A stretch of 64,000 nucleotides of DNA from Betaproteobacteria bacterium (GTDB lineage Bacteria; Pseudomonadota; Gammaproteobacteria; Burkholderiales; Rhodocyclaceae), in contig JACRAR010000030.1 of assembly GCA_016234745.1 (NCBI GenBank), positions 62,001 to 126,000 of the forward strand, given 5' to 3'. Position 1 is the stretch's first letter, and each line of letters begins with the position of its first letter. The notes beneath the pieces were generated by a model that searched no databases, had not been told where the DNA came from, and saw only the letters and a list, made by a program, of their open reading frames with translations. Positions 1-6,989 of this stretch are shown here, in pieces. The position numbers and the translations under genes are program-made.

Positions 1-72
1 CATGCCCATGGCCGCAGCCAGAGAGACGCCGCTCACGCTCTTGATGAAATTTCTTCTGTTCGAATTTGTCAT
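1..72 (-). CDS. fccB: Flavocytochrome c sulfide dehydrogenase, flavoprotein subunit, N-terminus (partial)
   Basis: Only the first 24 codons lie in the window, running off the left edge. They read MTNSNRRNFIKSVSGVSLAA, a twin-arginine (RRNFIK) export signal followed by a hydrophobic stretch, with a GGAAGGGAG ribosome site upstream. A Tat-exported flavoprotein directly after a dihaem cytochrome is the fccAB arrangement: FccB oxidises sulfide in the periplasm and passes electrons to FccA. The identification rests on the signal peptide and on the neighbour, since no catalytic domain is visible. Confidence 0.6.
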   Translation of the reverse strand, partial: MTNSNRRNFIKSVSGVSLAAAMGM

Positions 73-87
73 GACAGTGCTCCCTTC

Positions 88-669
88 CTATTTCTTGCTG
101 GCGAAAAATTGCAACAATGCGTCGATATCGGCTTTGGAAGCTTTTCCGAACAATTGTTCCCTCATCGGATGCTTGTTGGCACACTTGGCATCATTGACGC
201 AGTCCAGATAAAGCCGCAGAGAAGTCGTCCACTGGCCGGCCAGACGCGGCGGCCCATCCTCAGCCGCTTTGGTGCCGTTATTGGCGTGGCACATCTTGCA
301 ACTCTTGGCATAGAGTTTTTCTCCCTGCTTAGCCAGTTTGGCGTCGGTTGGTTGTGCTGCAGAAACCCACGGCTGCTTGGCGAAGAAGGCGGACATGGCG
401 GAAATTTGCTCGTCGTTGTAGCCCTTGGCAATCCGTCCCATGATGGTGGAGGCGCGGCTGCCGTCACGGTAGTTCTTCATGGCGGTCTCAAGGTAGCCCT
501 TGCCTTGACCGCCGATAATCGGCATGGTCTCGGCCGCACTCGCACCGTTGATCCCATGACAGCCTGCGCAAGTATTGCCCAGCATGCTGCCGGAAACCGC
601 GCCGGCCTGCGTCGCCGCGGAAAAGCTTAATCCGATGGCGAGAGCCACCCCAGCGATTTGTAGTCTCAT
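88..669 (-). CDS. fccA: Dihaem c-type cytochrome, probable FccA subunit of sulfide dehydrogenase
   Basis: 193 residues. The start at 669 is chosen because GGAGATCGGTA precedes it and a Sec signal peptide begins there (MRLQIAGVALAIGLSFSAAT, cleavage near AQAGA). Two class I cytochrome modules follow with haem motifs CAGCH at residues 34-38 and CKMCH at 124-128, giving a c4-like dihaem protein of the length usual for FccA. It would be periplasmic and take electrons from the Tat-exported flavoprotein whose start codon lies 15 bases downstream. A c553/c4 electron carrier of another pathway is the alternative, but the adjoining Tat flavoprotein and the surrounding sulfur genes favour FccA. Confidence 0.8.
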   Translation of the reverse strand: MRLQIAGVALAIGLSFSAATQAGAVSGSMLGNTCAGCHGINGASAAETMPIIGGQGKGYLETAMKNYRDGSRASTIMGRIAKGYNDEQISAMSAFFAKQPWVSAAQPTDAKLAKQGEKLYAKSCKMCHANNGTKAAEDGPPRLAGQWTTSLRLYLDCVNDAKCANKHPMREQLFGKASKADIDALLQFFASKK

Positions 670-728
670 TACCGATCTCCTCTCTTCACATTGGAAAGTA
701 ACCTCTGTATTGCTTGACTCGATGCTGC

Positions 729-974
729 TCATGACTGCAATTTGCTGCGTGCTGCCGCTACCCAATCACTACCATTGATTGATCGTTTCCATAGCCGGCG
801 CAGCGACCCGATGCACTGCGCAGAGTTCGGCACGAAATAATGCAGGGCAACCACGGGAAAGTGCTCGATGGGAAATTGCCGCTGAAGGCCCGGACCGGGG
901 CGAGCGCTGCAACCATGCGGTTGCAGACACCTTTCGGATAGCGCGACGATGCAAATCTGGTCCGACTCGGACAT
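729..974 (-). CDS. Possible small ORF of unknown function
   Basis: The stretch 670-1087 between hdrB and fccA holds no recognisable gene. This 81-codon frame is the best candidate because a strong GGAGGAG lies 6 bases before its ATG. The product (MSESDQICIVALSERC...) has no signal peptide, membrane segment or motif I recognise, and overlapping frames are also open, as is common in GC-rich DNA. It may be a leader or a chance ORF; the region probably also holds the fccAB promoter. Confidence 0.2.
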   Translation of the reverse strand: MSESDQICIVALSERCLQPHGCSARPGPGLQRQFPIEHFPVVALHYFVPNSAQCIGSLRRLWKRSINGSDWVAAARSKLQS

Positions 975-1087
975 GGGCCTCTCCTCCTGCCGGCGCGTGG
1001 TTTGTTTTTTATTGCGCCGTAATTTACGTTACCACAAATGCTGCGCCATGCAGAAATTTTCACTTCTCTGCAGGCGATTCCGGGTAG

Positions 1088-1978
1088 CTATTTCATTGCA
1101 ATGCTCTCCAGCTTTGCTGCCTTAATGACCTGTCCGTCCAGGCCGGCATCCTTGGCTGATCCGCCGTAGGCCACACTCATCAACTGGGTGTAGTAGACCA
1201 CCGGCATGTTGAATTGGGTGCCCTGCTTCTTGTTGATTTCCGACTGGTACACCTCGACATTGGCCTGGCACAACTGGCAGGGCGTGACGATCATTTCGGC
1301 GCCGTGATCGTAGGCCGACTCGACGATGTCGCGAATCTGTTTCTGCGCCTTGTCCGGTTCCGAGAAAGCCAGCGCGCCGCCGCAGCAGGTCACCTTCTGA
1401 TCGTAGGGCACGGCTTCGGCGCCGACCATGTTGATCATGTTGTCGAGATAGACTGGATTTTCAAAAGACTCGCCCATCATGCCGAAAGGGCGGTTGGTCT
1501 GGCAGCCGACATAGCCGGCAATCTTGATGCCCTCAAGGGACTTGACCACGGGTGCTTTCATACTCTCCCAGCCGATGTCCTCGACCAATACTTCGATGAA
1601 GTGGCGCGGTTTGGCAGTGCCCTTGTAGTTGAGTCCGGCCTCGGCCAGGGCGAGGTTGACGTCGGTATGCAGTTGCGGCTGCTGGTGCAGGCGTTCGACA
1701 GTCTCGCGGTTTGCCAGCCAGCAGGCGGGGCAGACCGAGACCATGTCCTGTCCCGGCAGTTTCTCCTCGGTCAGCGCCAGGTTGCGTGCGCCAAGGGCCA
1801 GTCGCGGCAATTCGCCGCCTTCGCCGTAGGCGATGGATGCACCGCAGCAGTTCCAGTCGGGGATTTCGTTCAGCTTGATATCCAGCTTCTTGCACACGAC
1901 ATCGATCGAACGCAGGAAGTTGTCGGCCGAGTCGCCCTTCTGCGATGAACAGCCGGGGTAGAACGCGTATTCTTTCAT
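1088..1978 (-). CDS. hdrB: Heterodisulfide reductase subunit B-like protein (CCG domains) of the Qmo/Hdr complex
   Basis: 296 residues from MKEYAFYPGCSSQKG. Two cysteine-rich CCG domains are visible: YPGC near the N-terminus with NCCGA about residue 45, then GCQTNRPFG and TCCGGAL in the second half with a C-terminal CQLCQ. Such domains bind the non-cubane [4Fe-4S] clusters of HdrB. In organisms lacking QmoC, HdrB and HdrC complete the QmoAB complex that exchanges electrons with APS reductase. The frame is open further upstream (to 2200) but that part overlaps hdrC, and the ATG at 1978 begins exactly where family similarity begins. It is the last gene of the qmoA-qmoB-hdrC-hdrB operon, separated from hdrC by 118 bases. 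Confidence 0.85.
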   Translation of the reverse strand: MKEYAFYPGCSSQKGDSADNFLRSIDVVCKKLDIKLNEIPDWNCCGASIAYGEGGELPRLALGARNLALTEEKLPGQDMVSVCPACWLANRETVERLHQQPQLHTDVNLALAEAGLNYKGTAKPRHFIEVLVEDIGWESMKAPVVKSLEGIKIAGYVGCQTNRPFGMMGESFENPVYLDNMINMVGAEAVPYDQKVTCCGGALAFSEPDKAQKQIRDIVESAYDHGAEMIVTPCQLCQANVEVYQSEINKKQGTQFNMPVVYYTQLMSVAYGGSAKDAGLDGQVIKAAKLESIAMK

Positions 1979-2046
1979 GCTGCCTCCGCCGGGCCGTCCC
2001 AAGGAGGCGGCAAATGTACAGATGGAGCCGCGTAGCGGCGAACAAC

Positions 2047-2072
2047 CGTCACCCCTGCCCGCGGGGCAGGGG
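2047..2072. promoter_or_regulatory. GC-rich stem-loop between hdrC and hdrB
   Basis: The 118-base gap between hdrC and hdrB contains CCCCTGCCC followed by GGGGCAGGGG, a near-perfect hairpin with almost no loop. No run of U follows on the minus strand. In an otherwise tightly packed operon this suggests an mRNA processing, stability or attenuation element that would set hdrB expression apart from qmoAB-hdrC. Confidence 0.45.
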
Positions 2073-2096
2073 ACGGGGGATGGGTGGTATTCTTGT

Positions 2097-2711
2097 TCAT
2101 GCTGCTTGCTCCTGCCTTTTTGCTTCAAGTTCCCGTGCCTTGGCGACGATCTTTTGGATGCCGGATTTATCCTTGCACTGGTGTCCGCCGAAGATGGCAA
2201 AGGGATTCAGGCGTTTTGCCTTGAGCATGGCCAAGCCGATACCTTGCATGGCCAGGGCGTTCTTGATGCCCTGCGCCAAGCCGTCCTTGAAATACAGGGC
2301 CAGCGTAAACTTGAGTTCGTTGATGCGGCCGTGCTTGATGCAGTTGTTCCAGAACAAGCGCGCCGATTCGCGCGTCGGCTGGCCTTTGGGCGCCAGACCG
2401 AGGCGGTGCGCATAGTGTGCCAGGCCGTGCATGATGTGCGTGATGGGCAGCTTGCGTGGGCAACGCACGAGGCAGTTGTAGCATGAGGTGCACATCCACA
2501 TCGAATCGGACCGAAGCACTTCCTCACGCTTGCCGGCGCGGATCATCATGAAGATCTTCTGCGGCGAGTGCTCCCAATGCGGGCCGAAAGGACATGAGCC
2601 GGCGCAGACGCCGCACTGCATGCACATCTTCACCCAGGCGCCCTCCTCGACGTGGGCCTCGACTTCGCGCAGGAAGCTGTTCTGGTAAGCGGCGGTGGTG
2701 TTGGTCGTCAT
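2097..2711 (-). CDS. hdrC: Heterodisulfide reductase subunit C-like ferredoxin of the Qmo/Hdr complex
   Basis: 204 residues. Two [4Fe-4S] motifs are present: CMQCGVCAGSCPFGP about residues 31-45 and CTSCYNCLVRCPRKL about residues 74-88. The rest is helical with a charged C-terminus and no membrane segments, so it corresponds to soluble HdrC and not to QmoC, which also has a cytochrome b domain. It starts 2 bases after qmoB stops, so the genes are co-transcribed. Its role is electron relay between QmoB and HdrB at the cytoplasmic side. Confidence 0.85.
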   Translation of the reverse strand: MTTNTTAAYQNSFLREVEAHVEEGAWVKMCMQCGVCAGSCPFGPHWEHSPQKIFMMIRAGKREEVLRSDSMWMCTSCYNCLVRCPRKLPITHIMHGLAHYAHRLGLAPKGQPTRESARLFWNNCIKHGRINELKFTLALYFKDGLAQGIKNALAMQGIGLAMLKAKRLNPFAIFGGHQCKDKSGIQKIVAKARELEAKRQEQAA

Positions 2712-2713
2712 GA

Positions 2714-4963
2714 TTAACCGAATCCCTTCATCGGGGACAAGCCGATTTCCTTGATTTGCGCCACGTAGTCATCGATCAGTCGGGCGACGCGGGCATTGTC
2801 GGTGATGGCGATCTCGTGCGACTGCACGCGCTCCGGCTCGAGGCTCATCTGCTTCATGGTGTCTTCGATCTTGCTCAGCCGGTAATAGGCCATCTCCGAG
2901 CCCTTGACAAAATGGCACTGGTAGTCGTCGCCCTTCTTGCAGCCCATCATCATCACGCCGTCATAACCCGAACTGAGGGCGTCGGTGATCCAGACCGTGT
3001 TGACCGAGCCGAGGCAGCGGATCGGAATGGCGCGTACATAGGCCGAATAAGTCAGGCGCTGCAGACCGGCCATGTCGAGTGCCGGATAGGCGTCGTTCTC
3101 GCAGGCCAGGATCAGGATGCGCGGCTTCTCCTCGAACTCGTCGGGAATATTGACCGCCTTGATCTGCATGCCGACGGTGTCGCAGGAATAATTCTCGAAA
3201 GAGATGACGCGCACCGGGCAGGCGCCCATGCAGGTACCGCAACGACGACAGCGCTGTTCGTTGAATTGCGGAAAACGGCGCTCGTCCTCGTCGATGGCTC
3301 CGAAAGGACACTCCACCGTGCAGCGTTTGCATTGGGTACAACCCTCGAGCCGCACGATCGGATAGGACAGGTCGCCGACGCGCGGATGTGCGGCGCGACC
3401 GGCGGCGGCGTTCTCGACTGCCTGGATGGCCTTCAGCGCAGCGCCCGTGGCGTCGGTCATGGCCTGGTCAAGATCCATCGGCCGGCGTGTCGGCCCGGCG
3501 GCATAGATGCCGGTGCGGCGCGTCTCGTAGGGAAAGCAGATGAAGTGCGAATCGGCAAAACCGTGCTTGAACTGCGGCATGTCCGGACCCTGGCGGTAGG
3601 CCAGCTTGAGCACCGAGGCAGCGCGCAGTTCCTGCTGCCGGGTCTTGGCCGCTTCATCGCCGTTATCGGCGTCCGTCGATACTTGGTTCCAAAGCTCCAT
3701 GTCGGTGCCGGCGTTGGGTACCTGGCCGGTGGCCAGTACCACCAGGTCGGCGACCAGCGTGGCTTCCTCGTCGAGGATCAGGTCCTTGAAGGTCACGCTG
3801 CACGAGCCGCCGCCAGAAACTTTGGACACGGTGCCCTTGGTGAACACGACCCCCTTGTCCTGGGCGCTGCGGTAGAAGTCTTCGCCCATGCCCGGCACGC
3901 GCAGATCCTGATAGATGACCACGGTGTCCACCAGTGGATTGGCGTCCTTGAAGTAGGTTGCCTGCTTGATGCTGGTGGCGCAACAGTGACCGGAGCAGTA
4001 GCTGAGATGCTGGCCGCTGGCGTCACGCTGCCCGGCGCACTGCACGAACACCACGCGGTTAACTTCCTTGCCGTCGGCACGCTTGATCACTCCGCCGGCC
4101 AAAGCAGCGTTGCGCGCCAGGCTTTCGAGACCGGCCTGGTCTACCACGTTGGCCTGGCCACCGCCCAGTTGCGGCAGCTTGTTGATGTCGTATGCAGAAA
4201 AGCCTGTCGCCTGGATGATCGCGCCGACCACCACCTCGGTCACGCTGCCCGACTCCTGGGCGATCTTCACCTGGAAGCGGCCAGGTGCCCCGGCCGTTTC
4301 GGCGAGGGTCGAATTCAGATGCAGCTTGATGCGGGCATGACCCGACACACGCGCCGCCAGTTCATCGGCACCGGTGGGTTGCGCCTCGGCATAAGGCGCA
4401 GCGAAAGGCACACGTTTCCACAACTGGCGCGCAAAGCCGCCAAGCGCCGCGCTCTTTTCCACGATCAGCACCGCGTAGCCGGCCTCCGCTGCCTCGATTG
4501 CGGCAGTCATCCCGGTCATGCCGCCCCCGACCACCAGGATGGTCCTATTGATCGCCTTGTCGGGATTGCCCGCAGGCTGCTTCATTTTCTTGACTTCGGC
4601 GCAGCCCATGCGCAGATAGTCCTCGGCCATCTCCTGGCGCACCTCGTCATGTTCGGCACCCGCGGCGACCACCCACAGCACGCCTTCGCGCAGGTTGGCG
4701 CGGCTCACGCAGGCATCGGCAAAGGCGAAGGCCTCGGTCTTGGCACGGCGCGAGCAAGCGGCGATGCACAGGTGGGTGACGCCCTCGTTGGCGATGTCGT
4801 TCTTGATGATCTGCACGCCTTCCTGGTTGCAGAGGAAGGGATGGCTCTTGACCGCGGCCATCTTGCATTCCTTCTGGGCGATTTTCTCCAGGGCGGCAAT
4901 GTCGAGCGTGTCGCCGATGCCGCAACCGGCACAGATGTAGGCCGCGAATTTGTTGTCGGCCAT
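2714..4963 (-). CDS. qmoB: QmoB, HdrA/MvhD-like flavoprotein subunit of the Qmo complex
   Basis: 749 residues from MADNKFAAYICAGCGIGD. The same frame stays open to 5926, but GGAGG precedes the ATG at 4963 and that is where homology starts. Order of domains: N-terminal Cys-rich segment (CAGCGIGD, CSRRAK); FAD-binding Rossmann motif VVGGGMTGMTAA near residue 150; two [4Fe-4S] motifs CTQCKRCTVECPFGA and CRRCGTCMGACPV near residues 530-580; C-terminal MvhD-like domain with MMMGCKKGDDYQC. The length and the C-terminal MvhD-like extension distinguish QmoB from QmoA. It lies 2 bases after qmoA. In sulfur oxidisers the complex is thought to accept electrons from APS reductase working in reverse. Confidence 0.9.
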   Translation of the reverse strand: MADNKFAAYICAGCGIGDTLDIAALEKIAQKECKMAAVKSHPFLCNQEGVQIIKNDIANEGVTHLCIAACSRRAKTEAFAFADACVSRANLREGVLWVVAAGAEHDEVRQEMAEDYLRMGCAEVKKMKQPAGNPDKAINRTILVVGGGMTGMTAAIEAAEAGYAVLIVEKSAALGGFARQLWKRVPFAAPYAEAQPTGADELAARVSGHARIKLHLNSTLAETAGAPGRFQVKIAQESGSVTEVVVGAIIQATGFSAYDINKLPQLGGGQANVVDQAGLESLARNAALAGGVIKRADGKEVNRVVFVQCAGQRDASGQHLSYCSGHCCATSIKQATYFKDANPLVDTVVIYQDLRVPGMGEDFYRSAQDKGVVFTKGTVSKVSGGGSCSVTFKDLILDEEATLVADLVVLATGQVPNAGTDMELWNQVSTDADNGDEAAKTRQQELRAASVLKLAYRQGPDMPQFKHGFADSHFICFPYETRRTGIYAAGPTRRPMDLDQAMTDATGAALKAIQAVENAAAGRAAHPRVGDLSYPIVRLEGCTQCKRCTVECPFGAIDEDERRFPQFNEQRCRRCGTCMGACPVRVISFENYSCDTVGMQIKAVNIPDEFEEKPRILILACENDAYPALDMAGLQRLTYSAYVRAIPIRCLGSVNTVWITDALSSGYDGVMMMGCKKGDDYQCHFVKGSEMAYYRLSKIEDTMKQMSLEPERVQSHEIAITDNARVARLIDDYVAQIKEIGLSPMKGFG

Positions 4964-4965
4964 GA

Positions 4966-6270
4966 TCAGGCTACCTCCGTTGAAACGGTTTTGTGCACCA
5001 CCTGGATGGCTTTCAGGCTGGCCGCCGTGGCGCTTTGCACCGAACGATTGACATCGAGCGGGCTGGCCGCGGCGCCGGCGGCAAACATGCCGGCATCGGC
5101 GCTTGCTCCGGCACAGCCTTCGATGAAGTTGGACGAGTCGAGGACAATCGCGGCAGCAAGCCCGTTGCCCAACAGGCCGGTGATCTCCGGTTCCATGCCG
5201 ACGGCGAGGACCACGAGGTCGTGCTCGGTGGCATAGCGGTGATAGCCTTCGGTGTCGACACCATGCAGGATCGGGTTGCCGTTGACCTCGTTGAGGGCGA
5301 TGCGTGCCACCTTCGACTTGACGAAGGACACCGTCGCATCGGCCTGCACCATCTGATAAAAATCCTCGAAGCGGTCGATGGCGCGGATGTCGATGTAATA
5401 AACCGTCGATCTGCCGTCGCCGCCGGCCTCCCGGACGTATTGCGTCTGTTTCAGGGTGGCCATGCAGCAGATGCGCGAACAGTGGCGCAGATAGTTCTCG
5501 TCGCGCGATCCGGCGCACTGGATGAAGGCGATGTTCTTTGCCGGTTTGCCGTCGGAGGGACGCAGCAGTTGGCCCCCTGTCGGACCGCGCGGATCGGCCA
5601 GGCGTTCGAACTCGACGCTGGTGATGACATTCTGGTAGCGGTCGTAGCCGTAGGGCTGGATCTTGTTGGCGTCGTAGGGCCGCCAACCGGTCGCCCAGAC
5701 GATGGCGCCGACGGTCAGTTCCAGCGTCTCCTCCTGCATGCCCAGGTCGACTGCGCCTACCGGGCAGGCTGCCTTGGCCTTTTCGCCCTCGGCGGTATTG
5801 GCGATGGAGGCATCGATCACGTAGCGCTGCGGGTAGGCCATCAGATGCGGCAAATAGGCCGCCTTGACCTTGGACAGGCCGTAATTGAAGGGGTCCGGAA
5901 TCTCGCTGCTCACTGCTTCCGCACACTTGCCGCAGGCGGTGCAGTTCTCGTTGACATAGCGCGGCCTGACCTTCAGCGTGACGCGGTAATCGCCTCTCCG
6001 CCCCGTGACGGCGACGAGCTCGGTCATGGCCATCACGCGCAGCTTGGGGTTGCCCTTGAGACGCTTGAGATTGATCTCAAGGCCGCAGCTCGGGTGGCAC
6101 ATCTTGGGAAAGTAGCGGTAGAGCTGTGCAGTGCGTCCACCCAAGGTGGGGGCTTTATCGATCAGCAGCACCTGCTGGCCGCATTCGGCGGCCTCAAGCG
6201 CGGCAGTCATGCCGCTGATGCCTCCGCCGACGACAAGTATGAGCGGGCTGGTTGCTGTGGGAACAGTCAC
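4966..6270 (-). CDS. qmoA: QmoA, HdrA-like flavoprotein subunit of the Qmo complex
   Basis: 434 residues. The start is a GTG at 6270 preceded by GGAGAACC; no in-frame ATG lies nearby. An FAD Rossmann motif (LVVGGGISGMTAALEAAECG) begins at residue 12, followed by the HdrA-type segment CHPSCGLEINLKRL and a short cysteine group CTACGKCAEAV, with IQCAGSRDENYLRHCSRICC further on. It is the promoter-proximal gene of the cluster. The absence of aprBA in the window means the link to APS reductase is inferred from the family. Confidence 0.9.
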   Translation of the reverse strand: MTVPTATSPLILVVGGGISGMTAALEAAECGQQVLLIDKAPTLGGRTAQLYRYFPKMCHPSCGLEINLKRLKGNPKLRVMAMTELVAVTGRRGDYRVTLKVRPRYVNENCTACGKCAEAVSSEIPDPFNYGLSKVKAAYLPHLMAYPQRYVIDASIANTAEGEKAKAACPVGAVDLGMQEETLELTVGAIVWATGWRPYDANKIQPYGYDRYQNVITSVEFERLADPRGPTGGQLLRPSDGKPAKNIAFIQCAGSRDENYLRHCSRICCMATLKQTQYVREAGGDGRSTVYYIDIRAIDRFEDFYQMVQADATVSFVKSKVARIALNEVNGNPILHGVDTEGYHRYATEHDLVVLAVGMEPEITGLLGNGLAAAIVLDSSNFIEGCAGASADAGMFAAGAAASPLDVNRSVQSATAASLKAIQVVHKTVSTEVA

Positions 6271-6330
6271 ATCGGTTCTCCGGGTGTGAACTTGCGAAAA
6301 TGCCAGCTACGATTCTAGCGTTCGGAGTTG

Positions 6331-6350
6331 GCCGGCAGTTGAACGCCGGC
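6331..6350. promoter_or_regulatory. Inverted repeat between qmoA and the phosphodiesterase gene
   Basis: GCCGGC, 8-base spacer, GCCGGC within the 194-base divergent intergenic region (6271-6464). This region must hold the qmoA promoter on the minus strand. The dyad could be an operator or a hairpin in the leader; no T-run follows, so it is not a terminator. Confidence 0.3.
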
Positions 6351-6464
6351 TCAAATGTTTTTATTCGCTCATAAAAAGTGATGTTGGCTGATGTCTATCC
6401 TGTCAGGTTTCTATCATGTCAAAATCCGCCCCTTCCGGTCCCCGCGATTTTCCTCTCCGCCAAA

Positions 6465-6980
6465 ATGAAGATCTGCATAGTTTCCGACAGCCACGACCGC
6501 GGCCCGATGCTGGCCGCGGCCGTGGCCGAAGCCCAGCGTCTCGGCGCCGAGGCGGTGATCCATTGCGGCGACCTGATCGGTACCAACACGCTCAAGGCCA
6601 CCATGAAGCTGGGCTTGGTGATTCATGCGGTGCATGGCAACAATCTTGGCGATCCTGTGGCGATTGCCCGCTACGCCTGCGACTCGGATGGACAACTGCA
6701 TTATTACGGGCAGGACGCCGACTTGCTGCTGGGCGGGCGCCGCATTTTCGTCACGCACTATCCGCATTACGGCCGTGCCATGGCCTGCACCGGCGACTAC
6801 GATCTGGTCTGTTGCGGTCACAGTCACGTGGCGCAAGTTACTCAGCAGTCCAACCTGAAAGGTACACTAACCTGGTTGGTCAATCCCGGCACGGTCGCCG
6901 GATTGGGCGCCGACGCAGCCACCTGGATACTGGCTGATCTGGCGAACCTGTCCTTCACCGTGGGCGCCACGCCAGAATAA
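6465..6980 (+). CDS. YfcE/MJ0936-type metallophosphodiesterase
   Basis: 171 residues starting MKICIVSDSHDRGPML. Calcineurin-like metal ligands are seen in order: SDSHD (motif I), HCGDLIG (motif II), VHGNN (motif III), THYPHYGR and CCGHSHVAQ (motifs IV and V), then NPGTVAG. Size and motifs fit the small cytosolic phosphodiesterases (YfcE, MJ0936). An upstream in-frame ATG at 6378 is rejected because the added residues fall outside the fold. The gene ends 9 bases before the SulP permease start, so the two are probably co-transcribed; the substrate is unknown. Confidence 0.85.
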   Translation: MKICIVSDSHDRGPMLAAAVAEAQRLGAEAVIHCGDLIGTNTLKATMKLGLVIHAVHGNNLGDPVAIARYACDSDGQLHYYGQDADLLLGGRRIFVTHYPHYGRAMACTGDYDLVCCGHSHVAQVTQQSNLKGTLTWLVNPGTVAGLGADAATWILADLANLSFTVGATPE

Positions 6981-6989
6981 GCTGAACCC

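Noticed and set aside
2756-5236. 826-codon plus-strand frame
   Set aside because: It lies antisense to qmoB and qmoA, which have full domain evidence; long antisense frames are expected at this GC content.
4964-5926. N-terminal extension of the qmoB frame to 1070 codons
   Set aside because: It overlaps qmoA in another frame, has arginine-rich shadow composition, and a strong ribosome site supports the start at 4963.
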